Source: Candidatus Poribacteria bacterium (lineage in GTDB: Bacteria > Poribacteria > WGA-4E > WGA-3G). Taken from it: DNA of 63,930 bases. The stretch spans positions 1 to 63,930 of the forward strand of contig JAPPNJ010000197.1 of the NCBI GenBank assembly GCA_028818705.1, written 5' to 3'. This document shows positions 1 through 7,114 of the stretch, one piece after another. The notes beneath the pieces are model-generated. The model worked only from the letters and a program-made list of their open reading frames with translations, had not been told where the DNA came from and did no database searches. How positions within the stretch are numbered: position 1 is the first letter of the stretch; the number at the start of each line of letters is the position of its first letter. Made by a program: the position numbers and the translations under genes.

Positions 1-339
1 GACCAGTTTTTTTACCTTTTCACAGATATAATGAGGGATTATATGTTCTTTTGGAACGTCATCTGCTGGATGAAATTCATCTCCGCCCCATTTATTCTCC
101 CATTCTTCTTGGAAATCATTTACAAGATCCACATATTGTGTCCTACCCGCTGTGACACTATTAACAGAGTCAGCAAGAAGGTTCATTATATATCTTCCAG
201 CGTGCGACACAAATGTAATGTACCCTGCGGCTTTCTTGTCTAACAGATCCAACGCACCTTTATATGCTTCAGCATACACTGGTAACTCAAGATCGTCGTT
301 TATCCAGTCAAAAACCGTTTGTTGTCTTTCCGTGAGCAT
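1..339 (-). CDS. Unknown protein, N-terminal part (runs off the left edge)
   Basis: The minus strand is open from an ATG at 339 to the window edge (113 codons). The translation has normal protein composition, starting MLTERQQTVFDWINDD and continuing through a helical acidic and aromatic stretch (QEEWENKWGGDEF). An in-frame GTG at 360 is an alternative start; a TAG lies just upstream of it. I do not recognise the family. It points the same way as the downstream-lying Mod remnant and the intact mod gene, so it may belong to the same defence-type island, but that is only context. The plus-strand reading of this stretch is shorter and less protein-like. The C-terminus is outside the window. Confidence 0.55.
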   Translation of the reverse strand, partial: MLTERQQTVFDWINDDLELPVYAEAYKGALDLLDKKAAGYITFVSHAGRYIMNLLADSVNSVTAGRTQYVDLVNDFQEEWENKWGGDEFHPADDVPKEHIIPHYICEKVKKLV

Positions 340-427
340 TCGGTTAGGATAGTCCCTCACTGCATGTTTTCGATTCGATCTTCTGACCTATTTTTAATCT
401 TAACCCATACTAAGGTAAAGAATCAAA

Positions 428-523
428 TTAAATATCGGTAGGGGCGGGACTATAAAACACATTGTTCAACGCCTTATCTTCCTCACTACTAACCGCAAAG
501 TCTGCATCCTCTATTGATTGTTG
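428..523 (-). pseudogene. Fragment of a second type III Mod gene (C-terminus only)
   Basis: Read on the minus strand, these bases encode a tail containing IEDADFAVSSEEDKALNN and ending NVFYSPAPTDI plus a stop. This parallels the end of the intact Mod next door (IEDADFGVNAEDKVLNRAFYGE). Only the last 30 or so codons are recognisable; upstream the frame dissolves into AT-rich sequence. It is best read as the residue of a duplicated or recombined mod gene. The gap from 340 to 665 holds this fragment, a short AT-rich spacer and the folded element at 593-661, and no other gene that I can see. Confidence 0.7.
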
Positions 524-592
524 AAAGACAGAAATATGTAAAAATTAGTTGATGTTCAAACAGAAAATATATTATACTTTGAATAACACAAA

Positions 593-661
593 GTCAGGGA
601 CGAAATGGCTCCATGCCACGTGATTGCAAGGCCGCGGTTCGTGCAATCCTATATCCCTGGC
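593..661. other. Folded three-stem element downstream of mod
   Basis: An 8-bp outer stem (593-600 with 654-661, one G-T pair) encloses two hairpins: TGGC/GCCA (606-609 with 615-618, 5-nt loop) and a perfect GATTGCA/TGCAATC stem (622-628 with 642-648, 13-nt loop). On the plus strand it is followed at once by six T residues, so it could act as a terminator. On the minus strand it starts just after the mod stop codon and is followed by a weak T-rich run. It resembles a cloverleaf but lacks tRNA arm lengths and consensus bases. Confidence 0.45.
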
Positions 662-665
662 TTTT

Positions 666-2615
666 TTATTCTCCATAAAATGCTCTATTCAACACCTTAT
701 CTTCCGCATTCACCCCAAAATCTGCGTCTTCTATTTCGGAGAGATTGACATAAAGCTGGTTCTTATCCAGCAGCTCAGCGAGTAGATGTTTCTGTTTCTC
801 TACGTCACCGATAGCAATGAAATCGTTTACCGCGTCTTGTGGCATTTCAGCGTTGACATACCAGTTCAGGAACGAGTTTTCAGCGATGTCTCTCCAGAGT
901 GCAACAAGTTCTTCGGAGGATTGCGCGGCTTGGATTTTGTCCATATAGACTTGGTTGTATTGCATCAGTTCGCAATAGACGAAATCACCAATATCTTGAT
1001 TTTTCATTACTTTTTCTACACGTGGGACGGTAACGTTTTCAACATAATCCATCTGCTCCACTAAAATAAACTGCCGGTTGCCGCTGTCCTTTTTATTCAG
1101 TTCCAAGATAGCATGCGCTGTTGTTCCACTTCCTGCAAAAAAATCAAGGATTATATCGTCTCCCGTTTTCTCTGTGAATATTTCAATAATATCTTTGACA
1201 GCATGTATTGATTTAGGATAGCTAAAAACCTTCTGCCCTTCAAAAAGGTTTTTTAATAGTTTTGTCCCATGCGAAGATGCATCATATTTACTGTCAGTCC
1301 AAACACTTTTAGGGCGCGTTCCCGCTTTTATCCTGTCAATAATCTTGACCTTCCATTGGCCTGCCTTATTTTGTTCAATTTTTATTTCATTATCATTAAC
1401 ATGCTTTAAGAAAGAAGGAGGTGTTTTACGCCATACTCTTTTATTCCCATTACTATCTAATGGCAAAATTTCAATTTGATCCTCAGAAATCCTTTCCAAA
1501 GAAATTTGTTTCTCTTGAGGCAGAAAGTAAATTGGGTAATACGAGTTTGGTCTTTCCTCAGGAGTTGAAAGTCCGCCCGTTCTTAAAAAATCACGCCATC
1601 TGAAAAGGTTTTCTCCTGTTCCTTCAGTATATTGGCTCTTTTGCTCATCAGTTAGTTCAAGAAAATTGATTGCTGGTAAGCCTACTTCTTTAGAATAAAT
1701 GTGCAAATACTCATGGCATGTAGCAAAGTAAGAATCGGTTGTCCTACCGCTGGGTTTGCTCTGGACTATAACCGTGCCTATATGATTTACCTTTCCAAAG
1801 ACTTCATCACACAAGACAGCTAGATAAGCTTGTTCTTCATCATCTATTGCTATTACGATCAAACCATCGTTTCGCAATAAGTCTTTGGCTATTTCAAGTC
1901 TATTTCTGATAAAAGTCAGCCAACTTGAATGATTAAATGAGTTGTTATATCCAAAAGAACTACTTTCTCCTTTAGTGTTATACGGCGGGTCAATGTAGAT
2001 GAGTTTGACCTGTCCACGGAACAGCTGTTTGAGGGTATGGAGGGTGATGAGGTTGTTGCCTTTGATGATAAGGTTTTCGCGAATAACCCCGTTCTTGTCC
2101 CGTTGGATGTTTGTTACGTCCTGTTCACCTTGGGTAGTGTGACATTTCCAGTTGGTAAGCACTTTCGGATCGAACATCCAGTTGATTTCGTCTTGGGCAA
2201 GGATTTCATTAAAGAAAATCTCTTTGCGCTTTTCCTCTTCTTTCGTTTGCCCGCCCTCTAAGACGCAATCTTTGTAGGGCCAGACGAGTGAGACTTCGCC
2301 GCGTTCACGGAGGAATTTGTCTTCAATGTTCAAGCCGATCTTATTGCGGAATCGGGTGTAGGAGTTAGCGAGAAAGTTTTTGTCGGTGATGTAATTGATG
2401 AAGGTGTTATGATTGAAAACCCAATGCCCATCAATCTCGTCAAAGAAGGTTGTCCTCATCTCATCATCGGTAAGCAATAGTTTGATGAAGTCGCGGTTGA
2501 GTTGCCATGCGTGGTCTCTGACGGCGGCGAGGATGAGTTCGCCTGCGTCGTCAAGGAAGTCGGGACAGGTTTTGAGGAGTGCGGTCAGTTTTTCATTAAA
2601 GTTTGTTCTTGACAT
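666..2615 (-). CDS. mod: Type III restriction-modification DNA methyltransferase (Mod), adenine-specific
   Basis: Transfers a methyl group from S-adenosylmethionine to adenine in DNA and, in a complete type III system, is the specificity subunit for the Res nuclease. The 649-residue protein has the beta-class order: catalytic motif IV DPPYNTKG in the first half and the AdoMet-binding motif FFAGSGTTAHAI in the last third, with the recognition region between. Length fits known Mod subunits (about 640-650 residues). The ATG at 2615 (MSRTNFNEKL) is chosen because the longer open frame up to 2864 runs through a dispersed hairpin repeat and is not protein-like. No res gene lies downstream in this window; instead there is a Mod-tail remnant and an unknown gene. 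It may therefore be an orphan methylase, or res may lie off the left edge. Confidence 0.9.
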   Translation of the reverse strand: MSRTNFNEKLTALLKTCPDFLDDAGELILAAVRDHAWQLNRDFIKLLLTDDEMRTTFFDEIDGHWVFNHNTFINYITDKNFLANSYTRFRNKIGLNIEDKFLRERGEVSLVWPYKDCVLEGGQTKEEEKRKEIFFNEILAQDEINWMFDPKVLTNWKCHTTQGEQDVTNIQRDKNGVIRENLIIKGNNLITLHTLKQLFRGQVKLIYIDPPYNTKGESSSFGYNNSFNHSSWLTFIRNRLEIAKDLLRNDGLIVIAIDDEEQAYLAVLCDEVFGKVNHIGTVIVQSKPSGRTTDSYFATCHEYLHIYSKEVGLPAINFLELTDEQKSQYTEGTGENLFRWRDFLRTGGLSTPEERPNSYYPIYFLPQEKQISLERISEDQIEILPLDSNGNKRVWRKTPPSFLKHVNDNEIKIEQNKAGQWKVKIIDRIKAGTRPKSVWTDSKYDASSHGTKLLKNLFEGQKVFSYPKSIHAVKDIIEIFTEKTGDDIILDFFAGSGTTAHAILELNKKDSGNRQFILVEQMDYVENVTVPRVEKVMKNQDIGDFVYCELMQYNQVYMDKIQAAQSSEELVALWRDIAENSFLNWYVNAEMPQDAVNDFIAIGDVEKQKHLLAELLDKNQLYVNLSEIEDADFGVNAEDKVLNRAFYGE

Positions 2616-2764
2616 AGGGCTCGTACCCTTCATTGTGTTTAGAATAACAGCGTTCGGGGGCAGCGTTTTTCCATCACTATAACTTATTTTAAGTTTACCC
2701 TGTATTAAGTGAAAAGTCAAGGGAAATATCTGGTTTTTATGGAGTGTCTTAGCAATAAAGGAAG

Positions 2765-2794
2765 GTCGCGACTGAAAGTCGCTCCTACAGAAGA
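2765..2794. repeat. Short hairpin repeat, copy 1 (GTCGCGA...TCCTACAGAAGA)
   Basis: A 30-nt unit made of GTC, a GCGAC/GTCGC hairpin and the tail TCCTACAGAAGA. The same unit recurs at 5423-5452 with the stem changed to GCGAG/CTCGC, a paired change that keeps the hairpin. The rest of the 380-nt gap between mod and the E1-like gene holds AT-rich sequence and the promoter at 2883-2911. Confidence 0.7.
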
Positions 2795-2882
2795 GGGGGC
2801 TGTTGGGAAAACTACGCCAACGGGATAGAAACGAAATTGCTAGTGTTTCATACATCTTTGCCAAATTTCAAAAAATAAAAGA

Positions 2883-2911
2883 TTGACAATTTCACGCGCT
2901 TATGATATAAT
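2883..2911 (+). promoter_or_regulatory. Sigma-70 type promoter for the rhodanese-E1 gene
   Basis: A perfect -35 box TTGACA (2883-2888), a 17-bp spacer and a perfect -10 box TATAAT (2906-2911). It lies about 85 nt upstream of the start at 2996, so the gene has its own strong housekeeping promoter. Confidence 0.8.
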
Positions 2912-2995
2912 TGTGTAAATGCAAGATATAGAATTTATGGAATGAGAATATGAAAACTCGATCTTCATATTCCTTCTCGGCAGGAGAACAAATTT

Positions 2996-4183
2996 ATGAA
3001 ATCCTACAGGCAAATCGTTGAGGAAGCCAAAACAGAAATACCAGAAGTAACTGTTGCTGAAGTGAAAGCCGAACAGGACCAAGACAGCGATTTCGTACTG
3101 CTGGATGTTCGCGATGAAGACGAGTATCGCGCCGGTTATATTCCTAATGCTGTCCATGTCACACGTGGTATGCTCGAATTTTCAGTTGAAAATTACATTC
3201 CCGATAGGGATCAAAAGGTTGTTATATACTGCGCGGCGGGACTCCGCTCCCTGCTGGCTGCTAAGTCGCTTCGCGAAATGGGATACACCGACACCGTCTC
3301 CCTTGCGGGCGGATATCGAGACTGGATGTCCGCGGGTTACCCAACTGCACAGGATAAACCGATGTCACACGATCAACTGGATCGTTACAGTCGGCACTTT
3401 ATGTTGACGGAGGTTGGGGAGCAAGGACAAGCGAAACTGCTTGATGCCAAAGTCCTGCTTGTTGGTGCAGGCGGTTTAGGATCACCTGCGGGTGTGTACC
3501 TTGGTGCTGCGGGTATTGGTCACCTTGGCATTATCGATTCGGATGTTGTGGAGTTAAGCAACCTCCAACGTCAGATACTCCATCGCACAGAAGCAGTCGG
3601 AACTCCGAAAGTGCAATCGGCGACAACAACGATTAAGTCGTTGAATCCAGATGTTGATATTACACCGTATAACCTCCGCCTGACTGCCGATAATGTTGAA
3701 GAAATTTTTTCGGAATACGACCTGATTGTGGATGGGTGCGATAACTTCGCCACTCGCTATCTTGTCAACGATGCGGCTGTTCTGTTCAATAAACCGGTCG
3801 TTCATGGTAGTATTTTCCAATTTGAGGGACAGGTTACGCTTTTCAAACCACCTGAGGGCCCGTGCTATCGATGCATGTATCCGACCCCGCCGCCTCCGGG
3901 TCTGGTGCCGAGCTGAAGTGAAGCTGGAGTCCTGGGCGTGCTCCCAGGCGTAATAGGTGTCATGATGGCAACCGAAGCGATTAAATATATCCTCGGTATC
4001 GGAGATCCCCTCATCGGCAGACTCATTCTCTATGACGCGTTAGGTATGACGTACCGCGAGATGAAAATTAACCGAGATGAAAATTGTCCACTTTGCGGCG
4101 ATAACCCGGTCATTACAGAACTGATTGATGACTACGATGCTGCGGCGGAGAATCCGGAAACCTTCGCGCCCGCGGCTGACTAA
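2996..4183 (+). CDS. Rhodanese-MoeB/ThiF E1-like adenylyltransferase, probable selenoprotein (in-frame TGA = Sec307)
   Basis: E1-like enzymes of this family adenylate the C-terminus of a ubiquitin-fold sulfur carrier (ThiS/MoaD type), and rhodanese domains deliver persulfide sulfur. Residues 15-115 are a rhodanese domain with active-site Cys79 (YCAAGLRS). Residues 125-395 are the MoeB/ThiF domain: nucleotide loop GAGGLGS at 157-163, DGCDN at 246-250, and zinc cysteines C290/C293 and C364/C367. Translation stops formally at TGA 3914-3916, but the same frame continues with SEAGVLGVLPGVIG and the rest of the domain to 4183. Homologues have PSC(A/V)EAGVLG here, so the TGA replaces the conserved cysteine that is catalytic in ThiF/MOCS3-type E1s. 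A hairpin at SECIS spacing follows. Start ATG 2996 has an AGGAG box. Total 395 residues. A nonsense mutation or sequence error at that one codon is the alternative. A frameshift is excluded because the frame is unchanged. Confidence 0.82.
3917..3948 (+). promoter_or_regulatory. Candidate bacterial SECIS hairpin
   Basis: Immediately downstream of the in-frame TGA, a perfect 6-bp stem CCTGGG (3931-3936) / CCCAGG (3943-3948) closes a 6-nt loop CGTGCT. Twenty nucleotides separate the TGA from the loop, inside the range usual for bacterial SECIS elements, and the loop has a G at its second position followed by T, as such loops generally require. The sequence also codes for the conserved GVLGVLPG segment, so some stem conservation could be due to the protein. 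Confidence 0.6.
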
Positions 4184-4217
4184 CATTAGATTGAAACAAT
4201 TACGAGGAGAAACGAAT

Positions 4218-4460
4218 ATGCTGCCTTGCCCTGATTGTAATAACCCACTAACGCAGTTCCCAATTGAAAACAAGGATGTAGATCTGGTCAGTTGTGACGG
4301 CTGTTATGGTGCATGGCTTGTCTATCCAGGTGATGACCTTGAGCGTGTCGACAACGTCACTTTTGATGAGCTTGTTGAAGCATACGGCACGGAGTATCCT
4401 ATTGATGTGGATCCGAGTACGGTGGAACTTCCTGAGCCAGTTGAAGATGCTTTGATGTAA
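4218..4460 (+). CDS. Small TFIIB-type zinc-ribbon protein
   Basis: An 80-residue protein beginning MLPCPDCNNPL with a second pair CDGCYG about 28 residues later, giving a CxxC...CxxC zinc ribbon followed by WLVYPGD. This is the layout of small bacterial zf-TFIIB-like proteins of unknown role. The start is the ATG at 4218, preceded by GAGGAGAAACGA, 34 nt after the stop of the rhodanese-E1 gene; a longer upstream frame overlaps that gene and is not protein-like. The acidic C-terminal half ends without the Gly-Gly tail expected of a ThiS/MoaD sulfur carrier, so it is not the E1 substrate by that criterion. It is probably co-transcribed with the E1 gene. Confidence 0.8.
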   Translation: MLPCPDCNNPLTQFPIENKDVDLVSCDGCYGAWLVYPGDDLERVDNVTFDELVEAYGTEYPIDVDPSTVELPEPVEDALM

Positions 4461-4579
4461 CTTGAAAAGTACAATAAATGTGTAAAAACTCGATCAAGAC
4501 ATTGAAAAAAAAAAAGTAGCATTTTTCTTTCTGATTGTGCTACAATAATTTCAATCCACTTTTCTAAGGAGGTTTGTTG

Positions 4580-5284
4580 ATGCGAACTATCATTTTACTA
4601 ATGGTTCTAAGCCTTATTGCTTTGCCCGCATTCGCACAAAAATATATCAGTTGGGAAGCGGAAAACTTTAACGATTCAAACGGCACGAAATTTGAGGTCT
4701 TTGAGGTCCCATCCGATCACCCAGGTAACGCAGCTGAAAGCGTAGACGATTACAGCGTCACAGAAGCGTCCGGTGGTGCTTACATCGGTTCACATAACGG
4801 TGCTACAAACGATGGCGGGGACTGGGTAAAATATGAATTCTCAGTCGCAGCAGACGATTGGCATTTCTGGGGACGCGTTATCGCGCCTTCAGTTGGCGAT
4901 AACTCTCTCTACTGGGCATTCGATACGCCCGACGGTGATATTGAATCTGCTAATAACGCCACGATGAACATCTGGGATTTCTTTGAAGTAGAATCACTCC
5001 GGGTTAACTATACAACCGATTGGGTCTGGTTCCGGTTGAATACACGTGACGGTCCTTTTGAAGGCACCGAACTTGTCCAGCATGGCGACGATCCGGTTCC
5101 CGTTGAACTCTCTGATGGAGATCACACACTGCATCTGGCGCATCGCGAAGATGGCACATACGTTGATAAGATTTTCGCGACAACGGATGTAGAGTTCGAT
5201 CCGAATGAAACTGACCCACAGACTGCTGTTGAAGCGCAAAATAAACTCACTACGACTTGGGGCTCGCTTAAAGGCGGATTCTAA
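4580..5284 (+). CDS. Secreted carbohydrate-binding-like protein with C-terminal TWGxLK tag
   Basis: A 234-residue exported protein. The signal peptide is residues 1-20 (cleavage after PAFA), and the mature protein opens with ISWEAENFND, the usual start of CBM6/CBM35-like or related beta-sandwich modules. Many aromatic and Asp/Asn residues follow (WVKYEF, WHFWGRV, WVWFRL). The last 16 residues, AQNKLTTTWGSLKGGF, match the ends of the secreted proteins at 12493-13467 and 57707-58480. The start is ATG 4580 with a perfect AAGGAGG seven bases upstream; a TTG at 4574 would sit too close to that site. A rho-independent terminator follows. Function is unknown; sugar or glycan binding is an inference from the fold-like opening. 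Confidence 0.8.
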   Translation: MRTIILLMVLSLIALPAFAQKYISWEAENFNDSNGTKFEVFEVPSDHPGNAAESVDDYSVTEASGGAYIGSHNGATNDGGDWVKYEFSVAADDWHFWGRVIAPSVGDNSLYWAFDTPDGDIESANNATMNIWDFFEVESLRVNYTTDWVWFRLNTRDGPFEGTELVQHGDDPVPVELSDGDHTLHLAHREDGTYVDKIFATTDVEFDPNETDPQTAVEAQNKLTTTWGSLKGGF

Positions 5285-5302
5285 TAAGTAGAACAGACCC
5301 TT

Positions 5303-5336
5303 AAAGGCACTCACTCGTTGGGTGCCTTTTTTGTTT
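5303..5336 (+). terminator. Rho-independent terminator
   Basis: AAAGGCAC (5303-5310) pairs with GTGCCTTT (5322-5329) around an 11-nt loop, and the T run continues to 5332. It ends the transcript of the secreted protein at 4580-5284. Confidence 0.85.
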
Positions 5337-5422
5337 AACATCAATGCGAGTCCGTTCAGGACTATTTGGTTTTCAATTTCGATCTCGGTTTACATTGACA
5401 TAAGTTAAGGTTCGGACGCAAT

Positions 5423-5452
5423 GTCGCGAGCACAGCTCGCTCCTACAGAAGA
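5423..5452. repeat. Short hairpin repeat, copy 2 (GTCGCGA...TCCTACAGAAGA)
   Basis: Same 30-nt unit as 2765-2794. Here the stem is GCGAG/CTCGC instead of GCGAC/GTCGC, so pairing is kept while the bases differ. The surrounding 312-nt gap (5285-5596) otherwise holds the terminator at 5303 and the promoter at 5486. Confidence 0.7.
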
Positions 5453-5485
5453 ATTGAATGACCCTACGAGTCCGTTTTATTTGTG

Positions 5486-5514
5486 TTGACATAAGGTTTA
5501 TTTGCGCGTATAAT
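5486..5514 (+). promoter_or_regulatory. Sigma-70 type promoter for cysC
   Basis: TTGACA (5486-5491), a 17-bp spacer and TATAAT (5509-5514), both boxes perfect. The cysC start lies 83 nt downstream of the -10 box. Confidence 0.85.
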
Positions 5515-5596
5515 AGTATAGTGATTACCCTTGATTATAGAGGCGTGTTGGAAAGCCTCAATTTTTTGAATTTTTAAGATATGTGAGGAAAATCGA

Positions 5597-6214
5597 TTGG
5601 CTCAACAGAAAGCAACTAACATCACGTGGCACGAAGCGATTGTCACGGTAGAAGATAGGGAAAGATTGCTGAATCAGAAGGGTTGTGTGATTTGGTTCAC
5701 TGGACTCTCTGGTTCTGGTAAATCGACATTGGCAAATGCAGTTGAACAGTTGCTGCATCAGCAGAACCATCATACATACGTTTTGGATGGCGATAACGTT
5801 CGTCACGGACTAAACAAGAACTTAGGTTTCTCACCAGAGGACCGCGAGGAAAACATCCGTCGGATCGGGGAAGTGGCGAAACTTTTTGCGGACGCTGGCA
5901 CTATCGTTATGACAGCCTTCATCTCACCGTACCGCACTGACAGAGATCAAGCACGAGAACTTATTGCCGAAGGTAGATTCGTTGAAGTTTTCGTCGATTG
6001 CCCGCTCGATGTTTGCGAAGAACGCGATACGAAAGGCTTATACAAAAAAGCACGCGCTGGAGAGATTAAGGAGTTTACAGGCATCAGTGCGCCTTATGAA
6101 TCGCCTCTTGATCCTGAAGTCACGGTGAATACGGCGGAACTTTCCCTCGAAGAATCTGCACAGGCAGTCATAGCGTCTCTTGTGAAAACTGGCTTAGTTC
6201 CTGCAGACAATTAG
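5597..6214 (+). CDS. cysC: Adenylylsulfate kinase (APS kinase)
   Basis: Phosphorylates adenylyl sulfate to PAPS with ATP, in cytosolic sulfate activation for sulfonation or assimilation. The 205-residue protein has the P-loop GLSGSGKS at 36-43, the DGDNVRHGLN APS-binding segment around 68-77, FSPEDREENIRR, and the FVDCPLDVCEERDTKGLYKKAR segment, all diagnostic of CysC at full length. No ATG fits; the TTG at 5597 is used, with GAGGAAAA at the right distance. No ATP sulfurylase or PAPS reductase is nearby. The next gene (PhyH) starts 54 nt downstream and may share the transcript. Confidence 0.93.
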   Translation: MAQQKATNITWHEAIVTVEDRERLLNQKGCVIWFTGLSGSGKSTLANAVEQLLHQQNHHTYVLDGDNVRHGLNKNLGFSPEDREENIRRIGEVAKLFADAGTIVMTAFISPYRTDRDQARELIAEGRFVEVFVDCPLDVCEERDTKGLYKKARAGEIKEFTGISAPYESPLDPEVTVNTAELSLEESAQAVIASLVKTGLVPADN

Positions 6215-6268
6215 AAAGCGAAAAGGGGCTTTCCGCGGTGCCAGAGGTGCTACGGAGACGACCTAAAG

Positions 6269-7087
6269 ATGGAATCAGTTATTAATGACTTCAATGCAAA
6301 CGGCTTCTCTATCCTTCACGGTATCTTGGAACCCACTCTGCTGAAAGCGGTCAAGCACGAATGTGAAGCATTAGTCGCCGAACTTGCAGGGCAACGGCAC
6401 TCGCAAGGAAAACTGATAAACACTTATTCTGATGCCCCTTTTGAAACTCGCCTGATGCTGCTCTATGAAGATTACCCAGACGAGAATCCGAGCATCTTTC
6501 GCCCAGAACTACATCGGGAAGGATTTTTCGGTGTATTCGCACATCCTACCCTACTTGAACTTGCACACGCGATCCTCGGTCCAGAGATTCGATTGTACCC
6601 GAACTATTCTGTCCGTCCGAAGTTGCCAGAGAACAAACGAACAGAGGTGTTGTGGCACCAAGATGCTGGCTACACCTCCGAGACAGCGGATGTTCTTCGG
6701 ATGATGAACGTCTGGACCCCTTTAGTGCCAGTCAATGTTGAGAATGGATGCATGGAATTTATTCCAGGAAGCCACAAATGGGGCGTTGTTCCACACGAGA
6801 AAGACGAATACTACCTACGTATCCACGACGATTATATCAAACCTGTCGAATCAGATGCCGTTCAGCTAGAGATTGTCCCAGGCGATGTCATTATTTTTAG
6901 TAATCTTTTATTTCACCGTGGATTGCCGAACCGAGCAGGACAGGTCCGATGGAGTTTAGATTTCCGTTACCAAGATGCCAGACAGCCGACGCTCCGCACG
7001 ACTCAAGGGCATCTACTCCGTTCAGAAATTACACCAGAAGTGGTTGTTCAGGATGCTAAAATGTGGTCGGAACTTGAATTTCAGTAA
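6269..7087 (+). CDS. Phytanoyl-CoA dioxygenase (PhyH) family protein 1
   Basis: A non-haem Fe(II)/2-oxoglutarate-dependent oxygenase of 272 residues. The iron facial triad is visible: WHQD gives His130 and Asp132, and LLFHRGLPN gives His216, followed by the 2-oxoglutarate-binding Arg region RWSLDFRY. GCMEFIPGSHKWG is the typical PhyH core strand and turn. The substrate cannot be read from sequence; the family hydroxylates many small molecules. It sits between cysC and a fumarylacetoacetase-fold gene (27 nt downstream), which hints at small-molecule catabolism. Three more PhyH paralogues occur in the window, and they differ strongly from one another. Confidence 0.9.
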   Translation: MESVINDFNANGFSILHGILEPTLLKAVKHECEALVAELAGQRHSQGKLINTYSDAPFETRLMLLYEDYPDENPSIFRPELHREGFFGVFAHPTLLELAHAILGPEIRLYPNYSVRPKLPENKRTEVLWHQDAGYTSETADVLRMMNVWTPLVPVNVENGCMEFIPGSHKWGVVPHEKDEYYLRIHDDYIKPVESDAVQLEIVPGDVIIFSNLLFHRGLPNRAGQVRWSLDFRYQDARQPTLRTTQGHLLRSEITPEVVVQDAKMWSELEFQ

Positions 7088-7114
7088 ATAATTTTTTGTG
7101 TAAGGACAAACAGA

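Noticed and set aside
31..243. Plus-strand 70-codon open frame at the left edge
   Set aside because: The opposite strand gives a longer, more protein-like frame through the same bases.
593..661. tRNA or tRNA-Sec gene
   Set aside because: It has an acceptor-like stem and hairpins, but arm lengths are wrong, there is no anticodon arm of 5 bp with a 7-nt loop, and no T-loop consensus in place.
2616..2864. N-terminal extension of Mod to 2864
   Set aside because: The extension runs through the hairpin repeat at 2765-2794 and is not protein-like; MSRTNFNEKL at 2615 is the normal beginning.
3938..4183. A separate small gene downstream of a truncated MoeB
   Set aside because: It is in the same frame as the upstream gene and supplies the missing C-terminal third of the E1 domain, including the second zinc CxxC, so it is the continuation past the TGA.
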